Part shown: positions 43,398-55,161 of the stretch, piece after piece
Numbering within the stretch: position 1 is the stretch's first letter
Layout of the letters: every line of letters begins with the position of its first letter
DNA from: Meconema thalassinum
Taxonomy: Eukaryota > Arthropoda > Insecta > Orthoptera > Tettigoniidae
Reading direction: 5' to 3'
DNA length: 64,000 bases
NCBI GenBank assembly: GCA_946902985.2
Contig: OX336389.2
Location: forward strand, 978,642,084 to 978,706,083
Notes under the pieces: generated by a model
What the model was told of the DNA's origin: nothing
Seen by the model: only the letters and a program-made list of their open reading frames with translations
Database searches by the model: none
Program-made: the position numbers and the translations under genes

Positions 43398-43672
43398 TAG
43401 TATTTATTATGTTGAGGGTTAGGAAGGAGGTGGATCCGGGCTTACGTTAGGAAGCATTCTGGCATGCGCCTGGAGTAGATATGGAAAACCACTGAAAACC
43501 ACTTCCATGGTGGCTGAAATTCTAATTGAACCCAACTTTTTCCCAGTTTTGCCTCTAAGTGAAGCCCGTTCCAGCCCTCAGATGAGAATTAAATGCCATG
43601 GCAGAGCCGGGAATCGAACCAGAACCTCAGGGGTACCGCCAAGAATGCTAGCCACTACACCACACTAGGCAG
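43398..43672 (-). repeat. SINE family B
   Basis: On the minus strand: head with box B GGTTCGATTCCCGG, a body with the degenerate second GGTTCAATTAGAATTTC motif, and CCAGGCGCATGCCAG. The 3' module is missing. Confidence 0.8.
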
Positions 43673-43944
43673 AATAAATGGAGGGCAAAGCCTCATTCAG
43701 GCCTAACAGATGGGGATGCCCCTTGTCAAAACTACTGGAGTGAATGGATAAGCATTGGTATTTAAGTAGAAGGTATCCCTGGAAGAGTACCAATCTACAA
43801 ATCGTTTGAATAATACTCTGTGGGGAAGGCGTAAAAAGGAAGCCTTAAATAGTTTTGGGGTGTAATAAGGGTTGGTTTAGTTCAGAACAAAAGCCACGGA
43901 AAATGTATTTACAGTATGAACATATTCAGCCTATAATACTTCCC

Positions 43945-44235
43945 GTGGTGTTGGGGTGATGCGGCTGCCTCTCACCCGGAGGTCCCGGATTCGATTCCCG
44001 GCTCCGTCAGGTTTTAGAAACTGACATGAGTGCTGGAACGAGGTGCACTCAGCCTCGTGAGGACAATAGAGTAGCTGTCTGACAGTGAGGCAGCGCCCCG
44101 GTCACGAAAACCAAGATTAACGGCGGAGGGGACCCGATGCGCTGACCACGCGTCACCCCAATATCTGCAGGCCAAATGGCTGGGCAGCGGTCACTTGGTA
44201 GGCCTAGGCCCTTCAAGGGCTGCAGTGCCAGGGGT
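43945..44235 (+). repeat. SINE family K
   Basis: Head CCCGTGGTGTTGGGGTGATG with box B GATTCGATTCCCGG. The body contains CTGTCTGACAGTGAGGCAGC and CCAAGATTAACGGC, and the end CCTTCAAGGGCTGCAG. Three more copies are at 50325-50575, 56275-56478 and 57553-57812. Confidence 0.87.
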
Positions 44236-44399
44236 TACTTATAATACTTACAATGGAACAAACTCTTACTGAGATACATTCTAAATGCTGCCCTATCAAG
44301 AAATTGTGTATTCTCTGAGACGCACTGTGATAAAGTGATATATACATTTCCTCAATCACACTCCTTACTTCTCTGCAATTTTCAGTTTAATGTTTATTG

Positions 44400-44612
44400 T
44401 TCTCCAAAATTCGTGGCTAAATGGTTAGAATGCTAGACATTGGCCCGATGGGCTCCAGGTTTGATCCCCGGTTGGACCATGCAGATTTTAATCTCCAATT
44501 AACTCTCCAGGATTGAGGACTGGGTGTGTGTGATGTAATCATCATTTCATTCTCATTACGACAGGCTGGTCGCCTATGGACACCTACACCAGAACTTCAG
44601 GTGGCCACACAA
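44400..44612 (+). repeat. SINE family H
   Basis: Head TCGTGGCTAAATGGTTAGAA with box B GGTTTGATCCCCGG. The body contains CAATTAACTCTCCAGG and CAGGCTGGTCGCCTATGG. Single copy recognised. Confidence 0.75.
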
Positions 44613-45165
44613 CATTTAAAATATAGTTGTTGTGGTCACCCTAACTTCACGTTTTAATCAGCACCTAATTCTACGCAGAACAATGAACAGGCTAAAATTT
44701 GCGAAATCACCCGAGTGGTGACCAAACAAGGTCCACTAAGTCTGACAGAGCAGTCACAGCTAACCTCCTCTCACCAGTGCCATGAGCATTGACGTCAACT
44801 ATTGTTGTTATTCTGACAACATGAAACCGTTAACGACGACAGTCTTTTATATAATACAGCTTGCGACTGCACGTCACTTTTAATACAACAGCCTTGTGAC
44901 TTAGAGATGTTGAGTGTATTTTGACTTCCTTTGTACCTAGTTTCATGGCAAATGCTCTCTAATCATTTTTTTCTAATGGATAAGTCGAAAGGGCTGCTGT
45001 CTTGAATGTATTAAGCTAAGGAATTTTTAAAATTTGGGCACTCTAAGTATCATATAGTCACCAACCTCTTGACCGAATTTCTTTACTGTAGCTTTATTAA
45101 TTCTTTCTTTCTTTCTTAGTCAGTTTACCCTCCAGTTACGCTTTTCCCATGGATTCAGCGAGGGA
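44613..45165. other. Spacer, no gene recognised
   Basis: No gene or repeat identified apart from a short CTTT run at 45105-45118. Confidence 0.45.
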
Positions 45166-45299
45166 TCCCACCTTTATTGCCTCTCGGGCAGTGTCCTTGA
45201 GACATTGAATGGGGGGATACAACTGGGGAGGCGGGACTATCACCTCGCCCAGGCGACCTCACCTGCAAAGCGATCAGGGGGCCTCATGAGGGATGGGGA

Positions 45300-45578
45300 A
45301 GAATGGGAGGGATAGGCAAGGAAGAGGGAAGGAACCGGCCGAGGCCTGACAGTAGGTACCATCCCGGCATTTGCCCGAAGACGAAGTGGAAAACCACTTC
45401 GAGGATGGCCGAGGTGGGAATCAAACCCCCTCTACTAATTTGGAGCAACCCGAGGCTGAGTAGACCCCGTTCCAGACCTCATACCACTTTTCAAATTTTG
45501 TGGCAGAGCCGGAAATCAAACCTCAGACCTCCGGGGTGGCTGCTAAGCACGCTGACCACTACACCATGGAGGTGACTT
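45300..45578 (-). repeat. SINE family B, diverged
   Basis: On the minus strand: head with CCATGGTGTAGTGGTC and a degenerate box B GGTTTGATTTCCGG, then the body with GGTTTGATTCCCACC and CGGGCAAATGCCGGG. The 3' module is replaced by unrelated sequence. Confidence 0.75.
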
Positions 45579-46639
45579 AGCTTTATTAATAACATTAAAA
45601 TAGCGCACAAGCATGCAGACTTACGACATAAAGGTCACTCATATTCACGGGCGTAACTTTGTCTTCAATATTTGAGGGGGCGAGTAGAATGCAGAGGTCG
45701 GCAGGAAATGATACTAACTCAGAGAACACCACTGTCGACATGAGCCTTCAAGGAGAGTTTATTATTATTATTATATTGTTATTACTTTAGGGCTTGGAAT
45801 ATCATGGGCTTCAGAATCGAGCAGGCTTGAATAGAGGGAGGGGCCCAGACTCACTCAATTAAATTTCCAAACAAATACAGTACCGGCATTACATTTTCTG
45901 ATAGAGCTATATTCAATGTAAGTTATCCGAAACTTGTGAATGGACTGCAAAATATTACAAAGAGAACATGCAAAGTATTTCGTAAGTAACTATTAAAGTT
46001 TAAGTTTCCGAAGTTTTTGGTCTTTACATACCGGTAACGTTGAAGTCTAAATAACCTTTGCCCAGTCTGACTTCTAGTTCATACCGTTGTGAAAGACTTT
46101 CGACTTATTCTTATGGTGAGACAAAATTTAAATGCTTTTCAATCGGTCAACACATTTAAATTCGTTTAAGACAACATTTAAAAATGGCTTCCAACACGAT
46201 AATAATCTTACGATGAGAGTAAATTTTTCGCTCAGCTAGAACGAAAATGACATTTAAAAAACACATTATACAAAAATAAAACGAACAAAAGCAAAAAAAG
46301 TCCTCTCGGCACGCCGGAAGGCGGAGGTAGATACCGGACAAACTTGGGGATAGGTGAAAATAGGCATAATATGCAAGTTTTCGTAGAAGGATAAGACCTC
46401 ATTTATTCCAAGAAGGTATTTTATAATTGGAGCTTAATTAACTTTGTTTTTCGTCATTTTATGCTTATTTTAAACATTTTATTGTCTTATGGGAACTGTA
46501 ACCTTCTTGTCATTTGGGGCCCATTTTTATACTTGTGGTAACACTGTCCTTATGCAAGGTTTCGACACTGATGTGTAACTATGTAACGGTCTGTTACTTC
46601 TTCACGCAAAATTATATCTCCAGCAGAGATTTTGGTTGG
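45579..46639. other. Spacer, no gene recognised
   Basis: AT-rich, with an ATT run near 45760. One AAATAGGC word at 46347, but no hAT ends around it. Confidence 0.5.
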
Positions 46640-46985
46640 TTCCTCAGTTTAGGGGCTGCGACAATGCGGTCATGTAACCCCGTGTACTTTGGGATGGCTG
46701 TATTAGTCTGTAATTCAGGTAAGGACTGCAGACGGTCAATTTCAAGCAGTAATTCCTAATGTTGCTACCAGGTACTACCGTCAACGACACCTAGCTGTGA
46801 ACTTGGCTACTAGATGCCACTGTAACCAGCAACTCGCAATGAACGTTGGAACTTCCCCTCCAAAGGAAAGCATACTGAGGGATTTTTAGCGCTCTTAGAA
46901 AATCCAACGACTTCGGCCGGCTTTGAACTCGCGACCTTGGGCATAGAAATTCAGCATGCTACCAGTTACGTCACCGAAGCCGCTT
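46640..46985 (-). repeat. SINE family D
   Basis: On the minus strand: head with GCTTCGGTGACGTAACTGG and a degenerate box B (GAGTTCAAAGCCGG). The body contains CCTCAGTATGCTTTCCTT and TAGTAGCCAAGTTC. The shared 3' module (46640-46730) contains GTACACGGGGTTACATGACC. Confidence 0.8.
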
Positions 46986-47575
46986 CACACTTAGTCAGAT
47001 GGAAATCTGAATCTGATCTCGTGCAAGTGCGTTGTCATGGCAACGTCTGATGGCTCATCCCTCATCAATTTAGTAGTGTTGCCATGGCAACCTCTGATAG
47101 CTCTTGGCATTTTCTTATAATTCCGAAATAATTTTTCTCATCCCTTGGCATAATGGTGGGTCATATCAAAAATTCTCTCAGACAAAAGATTTAGGTAATT
47201 ATTAGGGGAATATTGTCCATTTTGTACGGTTTTGTTATTGTGCCTATTAAGAGAGATATGATTAATGTTTCCCAAAAAACCCACTTTTTCCCACCCCTTT
47301 GGTCAATGGTTGGTGCTATAAAAAAACTCTTCAAACATAAATGTTTGGGCTTTATCCGACACATAGTATGAATGTTGAACGGATTCGATATTTCACATAT
47401 TATGAGAGTTATAGCAATATTTCACTTTTTCGAAAAAAGCCCCCCATTTTCACCCCCTTGGACCGATTTAGCCCAGTAACGAACTCGACCGAGATTTTAT
47501 AGGTATACATATTCGGTAAAAAATTCAAAGTGATTGGTGCAAAATTACGGCAGTTATCGTGTCCGCAAGAAACTG

Positions 47576-47614
<39 letters not shown>

Positions 47615-47745
47615 CATAAATTATATATAAACTTTTGAACTGACGGTGGTTTTGGGGTCTGGGGGATGTGAGACGCGAAGATATGTCGAAATTTTCCGGA
47701 AGTCGAAACATGGGACCTATTGCAATAGTTAGCTTTCTAATGAAA
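46986..47745. other. Spacer with AT microsatellite
   Basis: No gene recognised. A TA dinucleotide run lies at about 47580-47611. Confidence 0.5.
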
Positions 47746-49425
47746 TCTACCTAAAAGAACATTTTTATTTGAGACTGATTTGCCTTTCAGCGTCGAGACT
47801 AGTCTGTAAGCCTCCGTTTGTGAACAAGTCACCTCCATGTAGCCCTGATAGCAGTTGGCAATACGGTCCTCTCTGCTTTTCGGTCTCTTACTTTGAAATC
47901 GTTGAAAATTGAATCCAACCATCGCCTCCTAGGTTTACCTCTGCTTCTCTTACCCTCTACAGCCGAGCTCATTAACTTCTTAGGTAATCTCTACTCTTCA
48001 GGATGTGAGTCGGCTCATACGAACAACTTCATCTAACGTGTTCATTGCTAACTTAAACTTTATCCCTTTATTATGAGTATCTTCATGCCATTGCTCCCAT
48101 TTACTCATCACAGCAATCATTCCTGACTTTACCAAGCTCTCACTTCCTTACAACACTAAGGGATGTAGAGAGTCTACACCAATGTCCTTCTTACAGAATT
48201 GGCCTTCTGTAGATCGCAACTGAAAATTCACCTCATTGGCTTTTATGCACCTCGACTATTTCTTCCCCCATACGACCATCCTGAGAGAATATGCAGCCCA
48301 AGAACTTAAAATGGTCTACCTACTCCAATTTAGTTCCTATCTAGCATTCTATTTTTTGCATTTCTTCCTTACAGATGTAACCTTAGTTTTTGAAATGCTG
48401 ATTTTCATGCCATTTTTCCTACATTTCAGCATAAGTCTGACTACTTATCTGGTTTCCACCTAATTGAATCCCACCCAGCCAGTTTATGCCCTTTAGAAAA
48501 TGATCAATAGTAAAGAATAGTAGTGAGAGGTTACAGCCTTGCCTCACTCCTGTAATAACTTCAAATCAATAACTCATCGTACCATCAGCTCTCACTGCAT
48601 CCTGCTTATCAATATAAATACTTTTGATTGCCTGTAGCAGCCCTCCCTCGATACTATAATACCTCAGGATGCTTAGCATCTTCTCCCTGGTTACCCCATA
48701 GTATGCCTTCTCTAGATCTACAAAACACAAGCTCAACTGTCTATCCCTCTCGTAGCATTCCTCAATAACTTGGCGCATATTAAAAAATTGATCTTCATAT
48801 CCTCGTTGTGGTCTAACGCCACTCTGGTTTTCATCCATCTTATATCCAAACTCCTTTCAATACCTGTGTACACTTTGCTCAGGACACTTATCAAATAAAT
48901 GCCTCTATAATGGTTGCAATCTTTCCTGTTACCTTGCTTTAAATTGTGTTGATTACTGATTTTGTCCAGTCAGAGGGTACCTTTCCTAATTCCCATGCCA
49001 ATTCTATTATCCTATGCAACCATTTCAGCCCTGATTTTCCACATACTTAACTATTTCTGGCTGAATTCCATCTACTCGTGCCGCTTTGTGGGATTGTAGT
49101 TTATTTACCACCCTCTTTACTTCCTTAAGCGTTATCCTGTTTCCATCCTCATTCTCCTCTTGCATAATCTCAAAATCTGTCACATTGCCAGTTAAGTCTC
49201 CATTAATATTCATCAAGTTTTCAAAGTATTCCTGCCATCTTCCCAGTGCTTCCTTGGTATCTACAATGAGTTTCCCTGAATTATCCAGGACACTACTCAT
49301 TTCTCTCTTTCCTCCATTTCTAAGATTCTTTATAACACTCCTGAATGGTTTTCGTGCCACTTGACACAACTTTTCTAATTTATATCCAAACTCCTCCCAT
49401 GATTTCCTTTTGAACTCGACTACAT
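47746..49425 (-). mobile_element. RTE-like LINE, 5'-truncated, inverted
   Basis: On the minus strand, pieces of ORF2 run from an RSVIKNLRNGGKRE segment (49330 region) through the reverse transcriptase to the C-terminal GRPRRRW-type region and the family tail (TCGACGCTGAAAGGC, near 47780-47800). Same family and same internal deletion as the plus-strand copy at 37230-40045. Confidence 0.82.
47760..49369 (-). pseudogene. RTE-like LINE reverse transcriptase, YADD deleted
   Basis: The minus-strand translation gives LGRWQEYFENLMNI (49210 region) and KVNKLQSHKAARVDGIQPEI. The reverse-transcriptase fingers and palm follow: MDENQSGVRPQRG, LSLCFVDLEKAYYGV, REKMLSILRYYSIEGGLLQA, then GVRQGCNLS. At 48435-48419 the sequence passes from the YA of YADD straight to the later KNGMKISISKTK segment, removing the catalytic Asp pair. 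Several stops follow. The C-terminal part matches 5325-5785. Confidence 0.82.
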
Positions 49426-49432
49426 TTTGATG

Positions 49433-49625
49433 AGGAGCGTGATGGTACAGTGATCAAGCTGCTTGCCTCTCACGAAGGCTCACCGGGTTATATTCCCAGT
49501 TAGTGCATGTGAGATTTTTTAAGGTAAAATGTCACCTCCGTTGGTTCGGATTCCACGCTAAAAGGAGGTCCCGCGGCTCATGAAGCGAGACTAACGGTCA
49601 TCTAAAACTACAAGCTTCCTTTCTA
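49433..49625 (+). repeat. SINE family A
   Basis: Head with box A (GATGGTACAGTGATCAAGC) and a degenerate box B (GGTTATATTCCCAG), full body, and tail ACTACAAGCTTCCTTTC. It lies next to the 5' break of the inverted RTE-like LINE. Confidence 0.85.
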
Positions 49626-49662
49626 CTATCATTTGTTTGGTTTTGTTCCTTTCCACTACAGC

Positions 49663-49985
49663 TGTTGTTGAATCTTTTAGTGGCTTTTCGACATCGTTGT
49701 TATACAGCCCCATGTATTCATGTGAGGATTGGAAAGGAGGAGGCCGTGGCCTTAAGTCTGTAACCATCCCGGGATTTTCCTGGAGTAGAAGTGGGAAACC
49801 ACAGAAAACCACTTCCAGGATGACTGAGGTGGGAATCGAACCATCCTTTCTTCAGTTTTGCCTCTCGAGGCTGAGTGTTCCAGCCCTGAGACCAGAATTA
49901 AAATTTCTTGACAGGGCCGGGAATCGTACCCGGACCTCCAGGGCGACAGCCAAGAATGCTAACCGCTACAAGTAGGGCGGCAAAA
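49663..49985 (-). repeat. SINE family B, internal deletion
   Basis: On the minus strand: head with box B GGTACGATTCCCGG, a body with GGTTCGATTCCCACC, and CCAGGAAAATCCCGG. A shortened 3' module ends near CAACAACAGC. Confidence 0.82.
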
Positions 49986-50324
49986 ATCTAAGCACTGTTG
50001 TACGATGTTGGCTCGTGAAAGATCTGTCATATTACATTTTGTGATTAGAGTCTAAAATTAATTAAATCTCAGTCACATGTAGCTCAGTAGAGTTCTGGTT
50101 TTCACTACCAGATGGCAGTGTTAAACAGAACGTTGAAATTGGAGTTTAGATCACCTCAATGGATCCAAGTCAAAAGGTCTATATCTTGCTGTTTGGGAAG
50201 CAAACGTTGTGTCGCTTCTTTAATGATGCACATTTCACATTTTGCAGTGTAAATTGCTAACGCATGTCTGCCGCTACAGGTTCCTCACAAATGTTACAAA
50301 ATAATACAGTTCTGTCAGTCCCAT
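49986..50324. other. Spacer, no gene recognised
   Basis: No gene or repeat recognised. Confidence 0.45.
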
Positions 50325-50575
50325 GAAGGGCCTAAGCCTTCCAAGCGATGAGCCATTTGGCCTCAGATATTGGGGTGATGCGTGATCAGCGCATCGGGTA
50401 CCCTCGGCCGTTAATCTGGGTTTTCGTGACCGAGGCGCTGCCTCACTGTCAGACAGTTACTCAATTGTCCTCACGAGGCTGAGTGCACCTAGTTCCAGCC
50501 CTCACGTCGGTTCTAAAATGCCTGATGGAGCCGGGAATCGCGCGGTACCCCAACACCATGGGACCGGCCTAATTA
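50325..50575 (-). repeat. SINE family K
   Basis: On the minus strand: head with a damaged box B (CGCGATTCCCGG), body with GTCTGACAGTGAGGCAGC, and end with CTTGGAAGGCTTAGGCCC. Confidence 0.85.
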
Positions 50576-50799
50576 CATTTTATTGTTACATATTTGATCA
50601 TAATGACATTTTATTTACATATATTTTTTAAATGTAAAATTACATATTCTGTCTCTTACTGCAAAAAAATACATTAATTAATGAATCGATTATTACGATA
50701 CCATTTGTACAAAACTATAGATAGATCGATAGTTTCCAATCGATTGTTGCAAATCGGGAGATAATACAATATAGTCCAACTAGTTATTGACTGAAGGTT

Positions 50800-53212
50800 T
50801 TATAATTTACTGACTATTTTAAACTTCGTCAATAAGGCTATCACTTTCTCTAAGTCTTTCAGGTTATTTTTGCTTAAATTAACCCATATTATATCCAATC
50901 CATACGTTGCAATTGGTGTAATTTTTGCTTTAAAGAGTCTCAGTGCCGATTGCAAAGACATATCCCTGAGATGACTAATGTCGTTCATTGACTTGACAGC
51001 ACAGATCATTTTATCTTTGATGTGACGTGTAAATAATTTCCCTTGTATTTGCAAAGTAATTCCTAGATATTTGTAATGACTGGTTTGAAGCAAAGGTTCA
51101 TTTCTGAGGTAAAGAATGTCATCTTTGGCAGTTCTTCCGCCCTTTCTGAATATCATTGCTACCGTTTTCTGAAGGTTTATTTCAAGATCATTGGTTTGGG
51201 CCCATATTGCAAGTTGATTCAAGCTGTCTTGTAGCTCTTCTCTTGACGACGAGGTCAGAGCCAAATCATCGACATATATGATGATTTTTACTTTCTGGGA
51301 ACGTAAGAGATATACCACCACATCTGCAGTCGCGACATTAAATAGAAGAGGACTTCGAGGGTCACCCTGAAATACTCCCATTGTTTGATCGATAGGATTA
51401 GATATAGTTATTCCGTTATCTATTTCTACCTGGTTGTTATGTAGAATATCCTTAATCAATCTGATGATGTAGTGGTGCTACAGACCAATAATTTCTATGA
51501 GTTCCTTTACTAGTATGCTTCTATTAAAGCGGTCGAAGGCCTTAAAGAAGTCTATGAAGACTGCATATACTTTCTGTTTTGGAAGCCTTAAAGTGTCCTG
51601 TACTATGTCGAGCAAGTAATTGACAGCTTGCAGTGACGATCTCTGCTTGCGGAAGCTAAACTGCTCTTCCGGAATTTTATCGTCTATCAGTTGTGTCAGT
51701 CTTGTTGTAAATATTTTCATCATAAATTTGAAGAGAGTATCTTCCATTAGGAACACTGGAGTCACCGTTCCCTTTATACAGCATTTTTATTCTGGATCGT
51801 CTCCATGAGTCTGGTATCCTTCCCTGACATAAGCATTCGTTCATAAGATCGGTCCACGTTCCCACGAGCATCGGTGTGGCTTCTTTAAGATGTTCATTAT
51901 AAATCGAGTCTGGCCCACATGCCTTTCTATCTTTACTGATTTCTATTGCAAGTGAAAGTTCCTCTACTGTGATGGGATCGAAAGCACTTATGTGAGGGTC
52001 AGTGTCTGGTCTGGTGTCTTTTTCTTGCAAAACGAGACCAAGGTATTGTTCCCATGTTTCAATTAGTATGTCCTTTGGAAATTTTGGATGTATGGGTTTC
52101 AGTGCTCTGAAGGGATCCTGTTCAATTTCTTCAATTAGTATTTCCTCCTTCTTTTCTAAAAATACTTTCTTAGCCTTTTTGATGATGATCTTATAGTGTT
52201 TCCGTAGATCTGCATATGTTTTCAGTGTTGCTTCCGTTTCCTGCTTTCTCACAGCGTGAAGAGCATTGATTGTTCGTTTCCTTATTTAAAAGCATTCTTC
52301 ATTAAACCATGGCTTGGCTTTCCTCGGTCTTTCTTCAACTCAATGCGCAGAATTCCGCATGGAATTATCTAATTTCCATAGTGCTTCATCAATGTTTCCT
52401 TCAATTATGGTATCATGTATGTCTGAGACCTTAATTGTTTGCAATTTGGTGAGATCCAATTTCCTCGATACTTTGCTTTTGGTTGTTAGCAAAGGAGTCA
52501 TCGGTATTCCCTGATAGAGAACTGTGGCAATGGGTAGGCGTTTTCTGACGGTGACATTGTCAATCGCATGCTGTTGGAGAATGGTGAAACCCTTATTAAT
52601 GAATACGAGGTCAATTGTACTTGACCCATTTTGACATATGTAGGCCTATGTTTTTGTTTCTTTATTGTTAGTCAGTGTCAGGCCTTCTTGTTCCATGTAA
52701 TGCAGAAGTGTGGACGTTTTACGAGAAGGTACATCAATGCGACAGTTGAAGTCACCAGCTACTATTAGCGCATCATTTCTCGCTACATGACTTATCACTA
52801 CAGTTAGATCATCTATTAAATCTTCTTCTCGAAAATCTGGTTGAAAGTACGCATAAATTATGTATAAAATTTGTGTCTTCACGATTAGTATGTTGTTTGT
52901 TCGGTGCTTCACTGTAAAAGGATATAGGCTGGGTTTCAGCAGACAAGAGATACCTCCTTTAGGCCTGCCAATGTTACTTTTGATGGCGGTATTATGGACG
53001 CAGTAAAAACCGTTTGTTCCCCAGTCTTCTGTAAGAAAAGTCTCTGTTAACAGTACTATGTCATAATTAATAAAAATATTATTTAGAGCTAGTTGTAACG
53101 CGTTTTTTATACCTTCAATGTTCCATAGAATAATCCTTAATTTATGTTGCCTTTCTGCTATATTATTACTAGAAGTTCTAATTTCTTGTACTGGACACTC
53201 GTTTTTTCGCAC
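50800..53212 (-). pseudogene. LINE ORF2: endonuclease and reverse transcriptase
   Basis: The endonuclease part (53212-52646) has LRIILWNIEGIKNAL, VLLTETFLTEDWG (catalytic Glu), RPKGGISCLL and VAGDFNCRIDVPS; a TAG ends it at 52646. A linker with KPWFNEECF continues in other frames. The reverse transcriptase (52252-50800) shows KACGPDSIYNEHLKEA, SFRKQRSSLQAVNYLLDIVQ, VFIDFFKAFDRFNR, GVFQGDPRSPLLFN and the active site YVDD (51276-51265), then KYLGITLQIQGKLF. The Asp pair is intact. Breaks near 51760 and 51470 and the stop at 52646 disable it. Clade uncertain; the GDPxSPLLFN form points to the Jockey/I group. Confidence 0.85.
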
Positions 53213-53216
53213 TTGA

Positions 53217-54422
53217 TTATGCGAGTCGTACTCCCTCGAAAAAGGGGTGACGAAAGGAAAAACGTTTAACCAGTATGCGTTCCGGCCAGATTTCTGGTGT
53301 CATTGCACTTTCCTTGTCCTCAAATGGAATGCCTATTTTGAATGCTTTGCTTTTTCCTCTTGTTTCTATTTGCTCACATAATATTTCCCCCAGTATGCCT
53401 ATGTTTGTGAGGTGTGAAATAAGTGTCTTAGCTTCAGTTGTTGAATGAAGTCTGCCTTTGAAAAGCCATGCTTTACGCTCCACTGCTCTTAGGTTACAAG
53501 TTATATCAAAAGGTTTAGTCCCCTGAATTCCTAAGTGTCTTGGTGAGGGAGTTCTCTCCACTTCTGCTATAGTATATTCTTCATTATCCTCCCTTAGTAT
53601 GGAGTGACGTTCATTTTTACTACCTGGATCCCTCTCATCCTGATTCTGGAGATTGTCAGAGTTTCTGTGGCTGTTGTTGGGCTTTTGAAAGCTTTGCTGT
53701 GCAGACTGTGGGTTTGGAGCTTTCCCTTTTATTACTGAAGGTCTCTGATTGACAGCTGTCAAGAATTCTTTTGTTGCAGTTGCGTTTCAAGCAGCAGTGA
53801 TATTTTCTGCATCATAGTTTCTGAGACTTGGTCCATTTTAGTTTTCAGCTCCTCATACGTTTCCTTGTTTTGATTTATAGATTTCATATTCTGATCACAT
53901 GCACCAACCATGTCTTCGGTAGTTGCTTGTGTTGCCATTTCGCATATCTGTTTTGTGGAGGAAGCGTTTTTCTTTCGTTGGTTATCTTCCTGTTTCGTGG
54001 AATCCGATGATCTATTGTCCCTTGAAAGACATAGTCTTGTATGTTTATATATATTTTTTGCCATTTCATCCATTTTCTTGCACATTTCTGCACGCATCTC
54101 TTCTAGTTCTTTTTGCATGCTTCTTCCCGATTTATATAGAGTGAAGTCCTGTTCACAATTAAAACATAACCATAAATGTTTTGATTTTTTCTTACTAGTT
54201 GACTTTAGTGCGTTAAATTGGCCTTGCTGCACACGATAGATGATGCCATCTCTGGCATGGCCAGTCACTGGTCCCAGCTGTTTCGTTTTCTTCTACCCTC
54301 TTTTTGCACACAGAGCAGAAATCAAGTGCATTGTCATCCACTCCAGTTGGAACATGTATTTTGTATCTGAACTGGTATCGAAAATACTGTTCATGAGTAT
54401 TTTGTATTTTCAAAATACACAA
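53217..54422 (-). pseudogene. LINE ORF1 with PHD-type finger and coiled coil
   Basis: The first frame (54422-54213) has FCSVCKKRVEEN and SDWPCQRWHHLSC; after a frameshift the finger closes with LWLCFNCE (54150 region). This fits the C4HC3 PHD layout, except that the third Cys appears as Ser before DWPC. A Glu/Lys-rich coiled coil follows (MQKELEEMRAEMCKKMDEMA), then a Gln/Asn/Ser-rich linker. A C-terminal domain (53520-53217: VERKAWLFKGRLHSTTEAK and LVKRFSFRHPFFEG) comes last. ORF1 proteins package LINE RNA; PHD fingers are known in ORF1 of some CR1-like elements. Confidence 0.75.
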
Positions 54423-54440
54423 AATACATTGAAAAATTCA

Positions 54441-54775
54441 TTGTTTTGGGTGATTTTTAGTTCAATCCTCCATCATCTTCCTGTCTCATAACTTGAGTTA
54501 ATTGCTAGACATGGCACAGGCAAGTTTGAGAACAATACAACTGTTCTAGCATCACACCACCCTTCTGAGACTACGTGCAATGCTGTATATTTAGGATGCA
54601 TTTAGAACAAAATCTCTTGAGGAATGTCTGCCGGATGCTCTGTTACCAGTGTCGTTAATCTTGGAAACATTTCCAACCAGTAGCCTCAGGCTACCTAACT
54701 ATGGAATTCCAAAATGTAAGTAGTTGTCTGAACCTGTTCACTAGAATTCTCCAAAATTCCCAGAAGTGCTCTCAT
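54441..54775. other. Spacer between LINE and SINE
   Basis: No gene recognised. Just upstream, at 54350-54430, ATTTTGTAT words like those at 43065 and 59400 appear, hinting at another eroded element end overlapping the LINE 5' border. Confidence 0.4.
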
Positions 54776-54779
54776 AAGG

Positions 54780-55158
54780 GCTGTACAAAATGGGGCAAGC
54801 TGTTTCATTTGAGGAACTTGGGACATTGTGGTCATTTACAGTAGTCCCATGTACTTGGTTACACGTGGAATTTGTCTGATGATCTGTGTTATTGTAGAAT
54901 CTGTAGTAGTGTGTGTATTTGTAATTCAGGTGAGGTGGCCGTGGCCTTAATTTAGGAACCATCCCGACATTTGTGTGGGGTATAAGTGAGAAAACAACAG
55001 AAAATCACTTCGAGGTGTCTCACTCTTCTCTCCCTAAGCTGAATATACCCTATTCCAGCCCTCAGGGCTAGGATTAAATTTCTAGGCAGAGATGGTAATC
55101 GAACCCGGACCTCAGGGATGAGAGTCACGAATGCTAGCGACTGCGCCACGAGCCACCG
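54780..55158 (-). repeat. SINE family B, cut by a Harbinger-type element
   Basis: On the minus strand the head (GTGGCTCGTGGCGCAGTCGC, box B GGTTCGATTACC) and body run to the 3' module with GTACATGGGACTACTG. The Harbinger-type element starts at the first head bases. Confidence 0.82.
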
Positions 55159-55161
55159 TAA

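Larger units (their letters stand above)
50770..54440 (-). mobile_element. Non-LTR retrotransposon with PHD-finger ORF1, near full length
   Basis: On the minus strand, ORF1 (54422-53217) encodes a PHD-type finger, a coiled coil and a domain of unknown fold. ORF2 (53212-50800) encodes endonuclease and reverse transcriptase. Both have a few frameshifts and stops. The two are adjacent, as in two-ORF LINEs. Neither a poly-A tail nor a target duplication was recognised, so the outer limits are approximate. Confidence 0.82.

Noticed and set aside
47409..47711. 100-codon minus-strand frame
   Set aside because: It crosses a TA microsatellite (IYIYIY stretch) and resembles no protein.
53217..53762. 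Separate gene starting at 53762
   Set aside because: The frame opens with TTG and follows directly on the coiled-coil frame, so it is read as the frameshifted continuation of LINE ORF1.
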